From Paenibacillus sp. OVF10 (lineage in GTDB: Bacteria > Bacillota > Bacilli > Paenibacillales > Paenibacillaceae), in contig CP094668.1 of the NCBI GenBank assembly GCA_022836915.1, positions 372,001-436,000 on the forward strand: a stretch of 64,000 nt of DNA, read 5' to 3'. How positions within the stretch are numbered: the stretch's first letter is position 1; each line of letters starts with the position of its first letter. Below are positions 1-9,916 of this stretch, one piece after another. Both the position numbers and the translations under genes were made by a program. The notes below the pieces were generated by a model. It searched no databases, was not told the origin of the DNA, and saw nothing but the letters and a program-made list of their open reading frames with translations.

Positions 1-2125
1 TGATTATGGCAACTGGTTCACAAGCGTTCATTCTCCCTCTTCCCGGCGCTAACAAGGAAGGCGTGATCGGTTTCCGCGATATTAAAGACTGCGAGACCAT
101 GATGGCAGCATCACAAAAGTATCGCAAAGCTGCCGTCATTGGAGGTGGATTGCTAGGACTGGAAGCAGCGCGGGGCTACTCAATCTGGGCATGGACGTCA
201 CAGTCATCCATATTAACGGTCATCTGATGGACCGGAACCTAGATTTGCCGGCAGGTCTGATGCTCCAGCGTGAGCTTGAAGAACAAGGCATGAAATTCCT
301 TTTGAACAAACATACCGAAGAAATCACAGGCAAACAACGAGTAAAAGCCATTCGTTTCACCGATCACACGGTGCTTGAAGCGGATCTGGTTGTCATGGCT
401 GTCGGGATTCGTCCGCAGATTGAACTGGCTCGCAATACCGGCCTCGATGTGAATCGTGGAGTCATTGTAGATGATTATATGCATACCAGCATCCCTGGCA
501 TCTCTGCCGTTGGCGAATGTGCAGAACACCGCGGTATTGCCTACGGACTGGTTGCTCCATTATATGAACAAGGTATGGTGCTCGCAAAACGCCTGGCTGG
601 TGCGGCAACCGAAGGATACGAAGGTTCAGTCACTTCTACCAAACTGAAAGTATCCGGTGTGGACGTATTCTCTGCCGGACAATTCAAAGACGCTGCGGAC
701 ACTCGCAGCATTCGTATTCAGGATGACGTTGATGGTGTGTACAAAAAGATGGTGATCAAAGACGGACAGCTGATCGGAGCTGTATTGTTCGGGGATACCA
801 CGGATGGCGCATCGCTGTTTTCCCTCATTAAGAGTGGTGAGAACATCAGTGGTCGGGAGAAAGAAATTTTGCTCGGTGTACCTTCCGGTGGCTCTGGATC
901 TGGCCCATCTGTCGCAGAACGCATGGCAAGTATGCCAGATGACGAGATCGTCTGTGGTTGTAACGGTGTTACCAAAGCTTCCATCGGAGACGCTGTTCTG
1001 AATAAAGGCTGTAATACACTCGGTGCAATCAAATCCTGTACCAAAGCTTCCGCTTCTTGCGGTGGGTGCAAACCTATTATCGAAAACCTGCTCACATATT
1101 ATGCTGGTGATAATGTAGGTGAACAGACCAAAGAAGGCATCTGCGGCTGCACATCCTATGATCGGGATGAGATTGTTGCACAGATCAAGGAAATGGGACT
1201 CAAAAGCGTTAAGGAAGTTATGAACGTTCTCGGTTGGGATCAGCCAGAAGGCTGCTCCAAGTGTCGTCCTTCCCTCAACTATTATCTCGGTATGATCTGG
1301 CCGGCAGAATACACGGATGAGCGTGTATCCAAATTCACCAATGAACGTTATCACGCCAATATCCAGAAGGACGGTACTTACTCCGTTATTCCACGGATCT
1401 ATGGTGGTGTCACTTCCCCGGCGGAATTGATCAAGATTGCAACTGTCGCAGAGAAATATGATGTGCCGTTGGTGAAATTCACGGGTGGACAACGACTCGA
1501 TCTGCTCGGTGTACAGAAAGAGAATCTGCCGAAGATCTGGGAAGAGCTCGATATGCCTTCCGGTTTTGGTTATGGCAAGGCGCTTCGTACGGTGAAAACT
1601 TGTGTTGGTAATACATTCTGCCGATTCGGCACACAGGATTCCATTGAGATGGGTATTCGTCTGGAGAAAAAACTCGATAAGATGGTGGCTCCGGCCAAAG
1701 TGAAACTCGCTGTCTCCGGATGTCCGCGGAACTGTGCTGAAGCGACCATCAAGGATCTGGGTGTTGTCGCCATTGATGGCGCTTGGGAAATTCATGTTGG
1801 CGGTAACGCGGGAGTCAAGGTTCGTGCAGCCGAGTTGCTCTGTACGGTGAAGACCGATGCGGAAGTGGAAGAGTGGACTTACTCTTACCTGCAATATTAT
1901 AGAGAGAATGCAAAATGGAATGAGAGAACAGCGGCATGGATTGAACGGGTAGGTCTGGATCATGTGAAGGAGGCATTGGCGGATCGGGATGTACGTCTCG
2001 CTCTGGTCGAACGTCTGGAAGTTACACTGGGTCACACGGTTGATCCTTGGAAAGAAATCATTCAAGACGAGAAATTACGTAAAAACTTCACCCCACTGTC
2101 CGGTGCCGAGCCGGTAACCCACTAG
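1..2125 (+). CDS. nirB: Nitrite reductase [NAD(P)H] large subunit NirB (5' end outside window, one frameshift)
   Basis: Catalytic subunit of the cytoplasmic siroheme nitrite reductase, which reduces nitrite to ammonia with NAD(P)H. The window opens inside the N-terminal FAD/NAD domain (GGGLLGLEAA nucleotide motif). After it come two BFD-like [2Fe-2S] segments (CGCNGV...CGGC near 950-1075, CGC...CSKC near 1140-1265). The siroheme/[4Fe-4S] domain follows, with its four cysteines visible as TCVGNTFC and SGCPRNC. The frame breaks at the GGGG run 172-175. Adding one G joins EAARG to LLNLGMDV, so a sequencing error is likely. It is followed after 16 bases by nirD in the same operon. The family assignment is secure. 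Confidence 0.95.
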
Positions 2126-2141
2126 AAGAGGAGGAACAGCG

Positions 2142-2459
2142 ATGAACAAATTCCGGATTGGACACCTTGCGGATATTGATGAAAAGGGAGCACGGACCTT
2201 CCTGATACAGGATACCGAAATTGCAGTCTTCAAACTGAGCGACGGAAGTCTGCACGCCGTCGAGAATCGCTGCCCTCACAAGGGCGGCAAGCTGTCGGAA
2301 GGCATGGTGTGCGGGACAGCAGTTCATTGTCCTTTGCATGATTGGAAGATTGATCTGCGTAACGGTAAGGTACACGAGCCGGATGAAGGCTGCTTGAATA
2401 CCTACAAAACAGAAGTAGACGGCAACAGCGGAGAAATCTTCATCACAATTGCGGGTTAA
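2142..2459 (+). CDS. nirD: Nitrite reductase small subunit NirD (Rieske-type)
   Basis: Small subunit of NirBD, 105 residues, which is normal length. It has a Rieske-like fold with both cluster-ligand pairs present: C44-P-H46 and C63-P-L-H66. Many enterobacterial NirD proteins lack these ligands, so this version probably carries a real [2Fe-2S] cluster and passes electrons within the NirB complex. It starts at ATG 2142 behind a strong AGGAGG site and lies between nirB and nirC on the same strand. Its B. subtilis counterpart is NasE. Confidence 0.93.
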   Translation: MNKFRIGHLADIDEKGARTFLIQDTEIAVFKLSDGSLHAVENRCPHKGGKLSEGMVCGTAVHCPLHDWKIDLRNGKVHEPDEGCLNTYKTEVDGNSGEIFITIAG

Positions 2460-2497
2460 AGGCTAGAGAATACCCTGACATCAAGGAGGCGTGCGCT

Positions 2498-3379
2498 ATG
2501 GATTTTGTGAAACCTGCAGAAGTGTTGCAATCGATGATCGAAGCTGGTGAGAGCAAAGCCAGAATGAATCGGGTACAGATGCTGATCCGCGGTTTTCTGG
2601 CGGGAGCGATCCTTGCTTTTGCAACCACATTGGCATATACCGCTGTATCTCAAACTTCCGTTGGTTTGGCAGGTGCACTGATATTCCCCGCGGGATTCGT
2701 CATCATTATTCTGCTGGGTCTTGAATTGGTGACAGGAAACTTTGCGATGCTTCCACTCGCGGTGTTGAAACGTAGAATTACATGGATGGATATGCTCCGA
2801 AATTATTTCTGGGTGATCACAGGACATCTGCTCGGATGTGCATTCTATGCTCTGTTATACGGCTTGACCATTACCAAGATGGGTACGGATATGAGCAACC
2901 CTCTAATTCAAACGCTGATCCAGACCAGTGAAACCAAAACATTGGGGTATCAGCATTTGGGCGGGGCTGGCATTGTACTGGTCATCATCAAAGCCATTCT
3001 ATGTAACTGGATGGTCACACTCGGGGCAGTGATGGCAATGACGTCCACTTCTACACTGGGCAAAATCGTAGCGATGTGGCTGCCCATTACCATATTTTTC
3101 GCTCAAGGATTTGAGCATGCTGTGGTAAATATGTTCGTCATTCCGGCAGGCATGATGCTCGGCGCACAGGTGAGTGTCGCTGACTGGTGGCTGTGGAATC
3201 AGATCCCGGTGTTGTTGGGTAACCTCATTGGCGGAGCTGTATTTACAGGCCTCGGTCTATATGCTGCACACCACTGGGGAAATCCGGTGAAGCTATCAAC
3301 GAAACTGGCAACCATTCAGGGTGGTCGTTCAGGATTAGCAAGTTCCGATGCTGGACCGAAACTGGGGACACGATCATGA
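2498..3379 (+). CDS. nirC: Formate/nitrite transporter family protein (NirC-type)
   Basis: Membrane channel of the FNT family, 293 residues, with about six hydrophobic segments, probably moving nitrite across the cytoplasmic membrane for the adjacent NirBD enzyme. The segment with GLELVTGNFAM and the later CNWMVTLG carry the family's paired channel-helix signatures. The start at 2498 follows AAGGAGG at good spacing. The last four bases overlap the start of cobA (ATGA), which implies translational coupling. Substrate choice (nitrite rather than formate) is inferred from the operon. Confidence 0.9.
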   Translation: MDFVKPAEVLQSMIEAGESKARMNRVQMLIRGFLAGAILAFATTLAYTAVSQTSVGLAGALIFPAGFVIIILLGLELVTGNFAMLPLAVLKRRITWMDMLRNYFWVITGHLLGCAFYALLYGLTITKMGTDMSNPLIQTLIQTSETKTLGYQHLGGAGIVLVIIKAILCNWMVTLGAVMAMTSTSTLGKIVAMWLPITIFFAQGFEHAVVNMFVIPAGMMLGAQVSVADWWLWNQIPVLLGNLIGGAVFTGLGLYAAHHWGNPVKLSTKLATIQGGRSGLASSDAGPKLGTRS

Positions 3380-4146
3380 GTCGGGGCATGGTTAGTATTG
3401 TTGGCGCTGGTCCTGGAGATCCGGATCTGATTACGGTAAAAGCCCTGAAACGTATTCAGTCCGCAGATGTCATTATGTATGATCGGCTTGTGAATGATCA
3501 ATTGCTCGCTGAGACTCGTGAAGGAGCACTCCGCATCTACTGCGGCAAGGCGCCAGGCCTTCACTCCATGAGTCAGGAGATGATTGGACGGATGCTTGCT
3601 GCCCATGCAGCGGAAGGCAAACAAGTTGTACGACTCAAGGGTGGTGATCCGTTTATCTTTGGTCGTGGTGGTGAAGAAGCGCTTGTGCTGGCGGAAGCAG
3701 GGATTGCATTTGAGATTATTCCTGGCATCACTTCAGCTGTAGGTTCATCCGCTTCCTCCCTTATTCCGTTAACCCATCGCGGGATTGCTTCATCCTTCGC
3801 ATGTGTCACGGGAACCGGCAGTGACGGAAGTGTATCATCGGTTCGCTGGGATCTACTCGCTCATAGTGTAGATACGTTGGTCATCTACATGGGTATTAGC
3901 CAACTGCCCCAGATCCAACATGAATTGCTTCACCATGGCAAAAGCGGACACACCCCTGCGGCTTTAATCGAACGAGGAACCACTTCGGAGGAACGGATTA
4001 TTACCGGCACACTTGCCGAACTCCATTCCCTCGCCCTGTCACATCAAGTGAATAACCCGGCATTAATCATGATCGGAGAGTCGGTCCTGATTCGCGAACA
4101 GCTGCTTCAGATGCAACAGGCCGCGAACGCCTCCATGACCGGATAA
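3376..4146 (+). CDS. cobA: Uroporphyrinogen-III C-methyltransferase (SUMT)
   Basis: Methylates uroporphyrinogen III twice with SAM to give precorrin-2, the precursor of siroheme, the NirB cofactor. It has 256 residues, the length of a monofunctional SUMT (no CysG oxidase/ferrochelatase part). The N-terminal GAGPGDPDLIT and the later VVRLKGGDPFIFGRGGEE are the two classical SUMT signatures. The start overlaps the nirC stop by four bases. It corresponds to NasF of B. subtilis. It is the last gene of the operon and is convergent with the TetR gene only six bases away. No clear hairpin terminator was seen. Confidence 0.94.
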   Translation: MSRGMVSIVGAGPGDPDLITVKALKRIQSADVIMYDRLVNDQLLAETREGALRIYCGKAPGLHSMSQEMIGRMLAAHAAEGKQVVRLKGGDPFIFGRGGEEALVLAEAGIAFEIIPGITSAVGSSASSLIPLTHRGIASSFACVTGTGSDGSVSSVRWDLLAHSVDTLVIYMGISQLPQIQHELLHHGKSGHTPAALIERGTTSEERIITGTLAELHSLALSHQVNNPALIMIGESVLIREQLLQMQQAANASMTG

Positions 4147-4152
4147 TCTGAC

Positions 4153-4791
4153 TTAATCCAACAGCATACGCTCGTGAATAGTCCGGCCCTTCTGCCCTGG
4201 TTCAATCAGCAGACGGGTCGGTTTGATGTTAATCAGCGCCGTAAGCTGCTCTCCCATATAATGCGCAGAATACTTGAATCCAATCTCCGCCCAATGCATG
4301 ATTACGCCTACCGTAGCAGATACCAGATAACTTAACATGATGTCGTAATTAATCGTCCACTCACTATCCTCGGTCACCAATACAAAATCTTCGGTTAGAT
4401 ACATTCTAAACATATTGCACAGCCGGGAACCCATATCGGAATGCATCGTGATTAATGCACGGAAAATATCCTGATGGGCTTCAATATATTCGAATACAGG
4501 CATCGTGGATGGCAGCAATACAGTCATGTCCACTTCTTTGAGCTGTGCGTATGGTTCTGCATAAGCTCGCCCCACTCCCTGCATGAAATCATCCAGAATG
4601 AACTGCAACAACTCCGGTTTGCCGGGAAAATGTAAATAAAAGGTTCCGCGGTTGTAATCCGCCCGCTCCGTAATATCCCGAATGGTTAAAGCGTCTGCTC
4701 CCTTCTCCAATATCAAAGAAACCGCCGCAGCGATGATCGCATCCTGTGTTCTTCTTGCTCTCCGATCCTGAGGATGTTCAATGATCAACAT
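4153..4791 (-). CDS. TetR/AcrR family transcriptional regulator
   Basis: A 212-residue regulator with an N-terminal TetR helix-turn-helix at about residues 12-58 (AAAVSLILEKGADALTIRDI, then YNRGTFYLHFPGK). The C-terminal ligand-binding half shows no recognised subfamily. It is divergent from the SDR gene at 4986, the usual arrangement for a local repressor and its target. The spacer (4792-4985) contains a weak palindrome, TGACA-N7-TGTCA near 4855-4871, which could be an operator but is not convincing alone. Ligand unknown. Confidence 0.85.
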   Translation of the reverse strand: MLIIEHPQDRRARRTQDAIIAAAVSLILEKGADALTIRDITERADYNRGTFYLHFPGKPELLQFILDDFMQGVGRAYAEPYAQLKEVDMTVLLPSTMPVFEYIEAHQDIFRALITMHSDMGSRLCNMFRMYLTEDFVLVTEDSEWTINYDIMLSYLVSATVGVIMHWAEIGFKYSAHYMGEQLTALINIKPTRLLIEPGQKGRTIHERMLLD

Positions 4792-4985
4792 TCTCGCCTC
4801 CTTTGTTCATTATTGTAATATAAATAAACACCGCTTACACCTCTGTCCGATAGCTGACATATGCGCTGTCAATGATTATTGTCACATTGCTATGTATATC
4901 TTAACATTGAGACAGGAAAGATAGACGACAGGTTGAAACTTTTTTGAGAAATACCTGCCAATAATGAATAAGGAGCGAATATATC

Positions 4986-5752
4986 ATGAGTACAACGTAT
5001 ACACATACAGCCGTAATTACAGGAGCAGCCGGAGGCATTGGTAAAGAATTGGCACGCCGCCTTGCAGAGCGCAAAATCAATCTAGTTCTGGTCGACCTGA
5101 ATGAAGAAGCCATCCAGCAGACGATTACTGATCTGAACCTCGACAAAGAGCACGTCATCGCAGTAAAAGCGAACGTATCTCAAGAAGCAGACGTGAAAAA
5201 CTATGTGCAAAAAGCATTGGATGCGTTTGGCCGAATCGATTATTTTGCTAACAACGCCGGAATTGAAGGTCCAACAGGGCTGATCGAAGACCTGAGTGTT
5301 GAAGCACTGGATACGGTATATAACGTCAACATTCGCGGGGTATTCCTGGGTCTGCAAAATGTCATTCCGGTTATGAAAAAACAAAAATCCGGTGCGATTC
5401 TAAATACCTCTTCCTCGCGGGTCTGATGGGTGCACCTGCCGTATCTCCATATATTATGTCCAAACATGCAGTAGTTGGCCTCACGCGTACCGCTGCCAAT
5501 GAACTGGCACCTTATAATATCCGGGTTAACGCTGTATTGCCAGGCACAATCAATACCCGTATGATGCGTCAGATTGAAGCTAACTCCGGCAACGTGGAAG
5601 ATTACCAATCTGCTACGGTATCTGCCATTCCAATGGGCCGTTACGGTGAACCGGAAGAAGTTGCTGCGGTAATGAACTTCCTGTTGTCTGAAGAAGCATC
5701 CTATGTAACAGCTTCCCTCTACACTGTAGATGGCGGTATGATGGGTCAATAA
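4986..5752 (+). CDS. SDR family NAD(P)-dependent oxidoreductase (one frameshift)
   Basis: Classical short-chain dehydrogenase of about 255 residues. It has the N-terminal cofactor motif TGAAGGIGKELA, the NNAGIEG motif, and the active-site Y-x3-K as YIMSK. The end DGGMMGQ is typical of the family. The frame is broken near 5417: one extra G (TCCTCGGCGGG) turns SSSRV-stop into SSSAGLMGAP and restores a full protein. The start is ATG 4986 after AAGGAG. It is divergent from the TetR gene, which probably controls it. It resembles the second SDR at 60395-61179. Substrate unknown. Confidence 0.88.
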
Positions 5753-6011
5753 GAAGCTGTAAACGGTAGGATTGATAGGGATTGCCTAAAAATCTCACCT
5801 TACAGCGATGTCCAATAGGGATCACTGTAGGACAAACATATGAGTGATGCGGTGAGGTTGTCCGATAGGTCAACACTCATCCAGCTGCACCCATGGCGCG
5901 ACTCGACAAATGATCCGATATAGTTATCCGGTCCGATAGAACTTCAAGTCCATCCTTAAAAGTTATACCGACAGGTGTTCCCGAAGGGATGCCTGGTCGC
6001 TACAATCTAAA

Positions 6012-6051
6012 GGCCTCAACACCACAGTATTGTGGAGTTGAGGTCTTTTTT
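6012..6051 (+). terminator. Rho-independent terminator
   Basis: A 15-bp stem (GGCCTCAACACCACA against TGTGGAGTTGAGGTC, two mismatches) with a four-base loop is followed by TTTTTT. It is the first strong terminator after the SDR gene, 260 bases downstream of its stop. Confidence 0.75.
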
Positions 6052-6142
6052 ATAGTACTACACTTGCCATGCATAAGGCTGTATCTGTGAAAATGTACTT
6101 TTGAAACAGCCATTTAACACCTCGTTGCACCTTGTGATTACT

Positions 6143-6336
6143 CTAACGAACCTAAGGCACCTTATTTCGGCAAAAAGCGCTTATTTCCCGAACTAACGAA
6201 TCTCAAACACGCTAATTCCGCGGAAATGCTGCAATTGCATCGAAAAGTCCTAAAATCCAGAGAATAACACGTCTCAGATTCGTTACATTCCCAATCGAGC
6301 GAGAAATACCCGAATAAGTCGTGTCAGATTCGTTAG
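6143..6336. repeat. Intergenic repeat: four copies of a ~25-bp CTAACGAA motif, two direct and two inverted
   Basis: Copies at 6143-6168 and 6193-6218 read CTAACGAA(C/T)CT followed by a CAC...TTATT-like tail. Copies at 6262-6285 and 6312-6336 carry the same motif inverted (GAATAA...CAGATTCGTTA). The four together could fold into a large hairpin. Similar CTAACGAA elements between genes are, from memory, common in Paenibacillus genomes. No coding potential was seen in 5753-6354. Confidence 0.65.
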
Positions 6337-6354
6337 ATTTTGCCTACGCTTAAC

Positions 6355-6642
6355 TTAATCGATGTATCCCGCGTGACCCTTGTCCATCAAGTAGTCCATC
6401 TCAGCATCCAGGATGCTTTCCACGGTCAACTCATCCAGCTTCACATCTTTGCGACTAAGGATGTAGTCCGCCAGATCATCGCCGTCAATATCCACATCGT
6501 TACCTTTAGCATTTTCGTGCGCCTTGTTGATGTACGCTTGCTCATGCTTCAACACAAGAGCGATGTTCGCTTGGCTTGCCTTTGTTTTATCTGCAATATA
6601 TTGCATCATTTCTTGTTCATTAATTGCGTTTGCTTCTGCCAC
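6355..6642 (-). CDS. Conserved hypothetical acidic protein
   Basis: About 95 residues when started at GTG 6642, which has AAGGAG upstream at long spacing. An in-frame extension to 6780 has no ribosome site. A TACAAT box lies just upstream in the spacer after the histidine kinase gene, so it probably has its own promoter. The protein is acidic and helical, with no membrane segment or signal. Its first half (NEQEMMQYIADKTKAS) faintly resembles the N-terminal helices of HU/IHF-like proteins, but there is not enough to name a function. Confidence 0.55.
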   Translation of the reverse strand: MAEANAINEQEMMQYIADKTKASQANIALVLKHEQAYINKAHENAKGNDVDIDGDDLADYILSRKDVKLDELTVESILDAEMDYLMDKGHAGYID

Positions 6643-6810
6643 GTTCAGTTCATCTCCTTGATTCATACATACTGTTGCCATTGTAGCATAGGTTAACCCA
6701 TTACAGGCAGAACTTATGCCTGAAGAACGATTATAGAGCGGTAGCGAAGGTTTAGTGTTGAGCCGAAACGTAGGTAGCATTTTTTCATACGCTGGCTCAT
6801 CACGCCACCC

Positions 6811-8170
6811 CTACGACAACCGCACGTAAAATGTAGCCCCTCTCCGACCACGCTTCGGGCGTACAACTCTCCTTTGTGCTGATCCACAATGGAACGAGCA
6901 ATCGCCAGCCCCAGACCATGCCCACCATGTGTGCGGGCTCTTGACGAATCCGTACGATAGAATCGATCGAAGATCCGATCCAGATGTTCCGGTGCAATGC
7001 CTTCACCTGTGTTGGATACGGCCAGCATGACATCATTATTCTGTTTCTGGAGGGTGACGTTTACGGCGCCTTTTGGACCGGAATATTTCACAGCATTATC
7101 AAGCAGGATCAGAATGACCTGTTTGATCTGCTCACTATTCCCATGGACCGTAAGATTCGGCTCAATGTTGTAATCGAGGGAGATGTTTTTCTCAAAAATA
7201 ACGGCCTCCATTGGCAAAATAATACTTTCTACCGCATCACTCATATTAAACTTCGCATGAATCATCGTGGAGCGCGAGTCATCCATCTGAGTCAGATAGA
7301 GCAGATCATTCGTAAGTCCGGTCATGCGCTCAGTTTCCGACTTGATATAGTGCAGCCACTTCGCCTGGTTTGCTATAGTATCCTCCTGATTCGCAAGCAG
7401 TACGTCAGCATTGGTATTGATGATCGCCAGAGGTGTCTTCAGCTCATGTGAAGCATCACCGATGAATTGTTTTTGCTTCTCAAACGCTTCTCTGACTGGT
7501 GCAATGGAACGATTGGCAAAATAACGGCTCAGGAAGTAGATCACAATCAACATAATTAATCCAACAACAGCAAATGTATAGATCAGGTTCGTCAGAATGC
7601 CCTGTTGTGCCGTCACATCAATAAATACGATCATATGCCCGTCACCGCTCGGATCAACCACATAGGCCCAGTCCGTTCCATCCAGCGCAAATTGCCCCGT
7701 CTGCCGTTCCGAATCACCAACTTTATTCTGGTCAACCTTTTGCAGCGCCTCGGTATAGAACGTATCTTCCATATCAAATCGGGAATGTGTATCCGTAATC
7801 TTCCACTGATCATCCGTCTTGATCATGAACGAAACGGAACGTGCAGGAGGTGAGTTGGGATCACCCCCGGTCCTCCATTATCACCACCCATGACATTGGA
7901 AGGTAATGAGCCTGAGCTTGTACTTGAACCTGAGCCTGAACTCGAGCCTGTACCAGAGCCCGTCCCCATCCCGCCATCTTCCCCATGCGGCATCTTGGAT
8001 GAATTGTAAGGATTATGATAGAAATCAGACACCTTGTACAACTCCATATTTGTCTCACGTTGCACATTCTGATAAGTAATTATATAGATCGTCGCAAATG
8101 CCACCAGCATCATAATAGATATGGACACCAGATTCACGATCAGGAATCGATTTCGGAGTTTCTTGAACAT
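6811..8170 (-). CDS. Sensor histidine kinase (two frameshifts)
   Basis: Membrane kinase of about 453 residues after repair. It has an N-terminal membrane helix, an extracellular sensor region with a Gly/Ser-rich stretch, and a second membrane helix. A HisKA domain (FIGDASHELKTPLAI, with the phospho-accepting His) and an HATPase domain (N box LLDNAVKYS, G boxes GEGIAPEH and HGGHGLGLAIA) follow. Breaks lie at CCCCC 7864-7868 and CCCC 6837-6840. One added base at each gives a continuous protein ending GATFYVRLS. The start ATG shares one base with the response-regulator stop (TGATG). The Gly/Ser-rich insert resembles the low-complexity parts of the lipoprotein at 10616. Confidence 0.88.
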
Positions 8171-8848
8171 CAGGACGTCACCTCAAGCACATACCCGACA
8201 CCCCGAATCGTGTTAATGCGGACAGCAGAGTTCAGGAAGGTTAATTTTTTGCGCAAAAACGAGATATACACCTCCACATTGTTATACTCCACTTCCGAAT
8301 CAAATCCCCATAACTTCTCAATAATCTGCTCTTTGGAGGTAATCGCCTGTTTGCGGGCAATCAACAGCTCTAGCAGTTCATTCTCCTTCAGATTCAGCTT
8401 GATCTCCTTACCCTGAACACTCAGCTTCAACTGAGTTGTATTCAGCTCAATGTCGCCAAACTTCAGCCCATCCTCGGGAACCACTTCGCCCTTCCGCCGT
8501 AAAGCTGCACGAATCCGGGCCAGCAGTTCCTCTGTGGCAAAAGGCTTGGCGATATAATCATCGGCACCATAATCAAGGCCTGTGACTTTGTCGGATAGTT
8601 CACCCTTGGCAGTAAGCAGAATGACAGGCGTATGATTCCCTTCACTGCGGAGTTTCTTCAGGACGGTGATCCCGTCCATCTCCGGCATCATGATGTCGAG
8701 TAGTAACAGGTCGTAGATACCGCTCTGCGCATAATCGAGTCCTGATCTGCCGTCGTGGACCATGTCCACGGAGTAGTTGTTTTTTCAAAATCTGCGATAC
8801 AGCCTCTGCCAAATGAACCTCATCTTCCGCAATTAATATTCTCATCAT
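8170..8848 (-). CDS. OmpR-family response regulator (one frameshift)
   Basis: About 226 residues: a receiver domain (acidic pair in IAEDE, phospho-acceptor Asp in LLLLDIMMPEMDG, Lys in LLTAKG) followed by an OmpR/PhoB winged helix (DGADDYIAKPF linker, NTIRGVGYVLE end). The frame breaks at the six-T run 8780-8785. Restoring two bases gives ILKKNNYSVDMVHDG; removing one base is the alternative. This is the only site in the window not explained by a single-base loss. It is cotranscribed with the kinase and divergent from the VTC operon. Matching boxes at both promoters suggest it controls both. Confidence 0.9.
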
Positions 8849-8904
8849 CTATTCATTCCTCTGCTTGAATTATTTCTCTCAATGGACTTGTTTTATATGT
8901 TCTT

Positions 8905-9031
8905 ATTCTATCAATCAAACCTTGAATCAATCTTAATTCATTTTGTGTATGCGCACTATTATAGGAAGGTAAAAAAATGTTAACGCAATGTAAAACCATT
9001 TAAGATTCATTCAAGGTTGGGGCTCTAAGAT
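8905..9031. promoter_or_regulatory. Mirror-image response-regulator boxes with two divergent promoters
   Basis: CTTGAAT-N4-CTTAATT at 8921-8938 (11-bp period) has an inverted copy at 8998-9015 (CTTGAAT-N4-CTTAAAT on the minus strand). The two arms match at 18 of 19 bases. In each outward direction, nine bases after CAAGG, there is a -10-like hexamer: TAGAAT (minus strand, 8905-8910) toward the regulator gene and TAAGAT (9026-9031) toward the VTC operon. The 11-bp tandem spacing is typical of OmpR/PhoB-family sites that replace a -35 element. Activation by the adjacent regulator is inferred. Confidence 0.65.
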
Positions 9032-9097
9032 ACAGACATGGAAGCAATACACGATGAAAAAAACATACAACCCACAGACGAAAGGAATGAATCCCAC

Positions 9098-9916
9098 ATG
9101 GCGATTGAAGTATTCAACCGATATGAGAGCAAGTATCTTCTGACGGATGAGCAGTACGCACATTTCTACAACGACCTGCTGAAATACATGGAGCTGGATG
9201 CCTACAACAAGAAACACGAGTATTACTCCATCAGCAACCTGTACTTCGACACTCCACAGGATTCGCTGATTCGCGCCAGTCTCTCCAAACCAAAATACAA
9301 GGAGAAGCTGAGACTACGGGCTTATGGAATACCTGAAGAGAACGCAAAAGTATATCTGGAGATCAAAAAGAAAGTCTTTGGCCTGGTGAACAAACGCAGA
9401 ACAGCTTTGAAGCTGGATGAAGCTTATGAATTCGTCCGTTCGGGACAGGCGCCGGAGCTCGCGGATTACATGAACAAACAAGTTGTCGAAGAGATCAAAT
9501 ATTTCCTTCGGGTATACGATCTGGAACCGAAAGTGTATCTGGCATATGAACGCAAAGCGCTCTTCGACAAGAACAGCCGCGATCTCCGCATTACCTTTGA
9601 CACCAACATTCGTAGCCGCAGATATGATCTGAAGCTCGAACAAGGCGATTACGGTGAACCGCTGGTGAAGGACGGTCGATGGCTGATGGAAGTGAAAGCA
9701 GAGAAAACCGTTCCGCTATGGCTGTCGCAACTGCTCTGTGAGCATGGTCTATATCGCACCGGATTTTCGAAATACGGCAACGAGTTCAGACATCTGGCGA
9801 GAACAACCAACCTGAATTACCAGACGGAGCGCATTCTTATACCAGGTACAGATTTCAACCCATCCATAGAACAAGATAAAACGACCATAGAAAGAGAGCG
9901 TGTCCTATATGCTTGA
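9098..9916 (+). CDS. Polyphosphate polymerase (VTC) domain-containing protein
   Basis: About 272 residues of a bacterial VTC domain, related to the catalytic tunnel domain of yeast Vtc4. Basic and acidic tunnel motifs are visible: NRYESKYLL, KEKLRLRAYG, VYLEIKKK, KRRTALK, YERKA, RITFDTNI and LMEVKAE. A start at 9098 is chosen because the predicted -10 (9026-9031) would place the transcript start at about 9038, the position of the only upstream ATG; AAAGGA precedes 9098. The stop overlaps the DUF4956 start. It is part of a conserved VTC-DUF4956-surface protein grouping. Bacterial function is not established; polyphosphate synthesis is only one possibility. Confidence 0.85.
   Translation: MAIEVFNRYESKYLLTDEQYAHFYNDLLKYMELDAYNKKHEYYSISNLYFDTPQDSLIRASLSKPKYKEKLRLRAYGIPEENAKVYLEIKKKVFGLVNKRRTALKLDEAYEFVRSGQAPELADYMNKQVVEEIKYFLRVYDLEPKVYLAYERKALFDKNSRDLRITFDTNIRSRRYDLKLEQGDYGEPLVKDGRWLMEVKAEKTVPLWLSQLLCEHGLYRTGFSKYGNEFRHLARTTNLNYQTERILIPGTDFNPSIEQDKTTIERERVLYA

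Noticed and set aside
626-2065. 479-codon open frame antisense to nirB
   Set aside because: No ribosome site and no recognisable domain. The sense strand encodes a certain protein with all cofactor motifs, so this is a composition artefact.
4855-4871. TetR operator palindrome TGACA-N7-TGTCA
   Set aside because: The arms are only five bases and similar matches occur by chance; not listed as a feature.
5411-5426. Programmed frameshifting in the SDR gene and other split genes
   Set aside because: No slippery heptamer with downstream structure is shared. The pattern is uniform base loss in many unrelated genes, which fits sequencing error.
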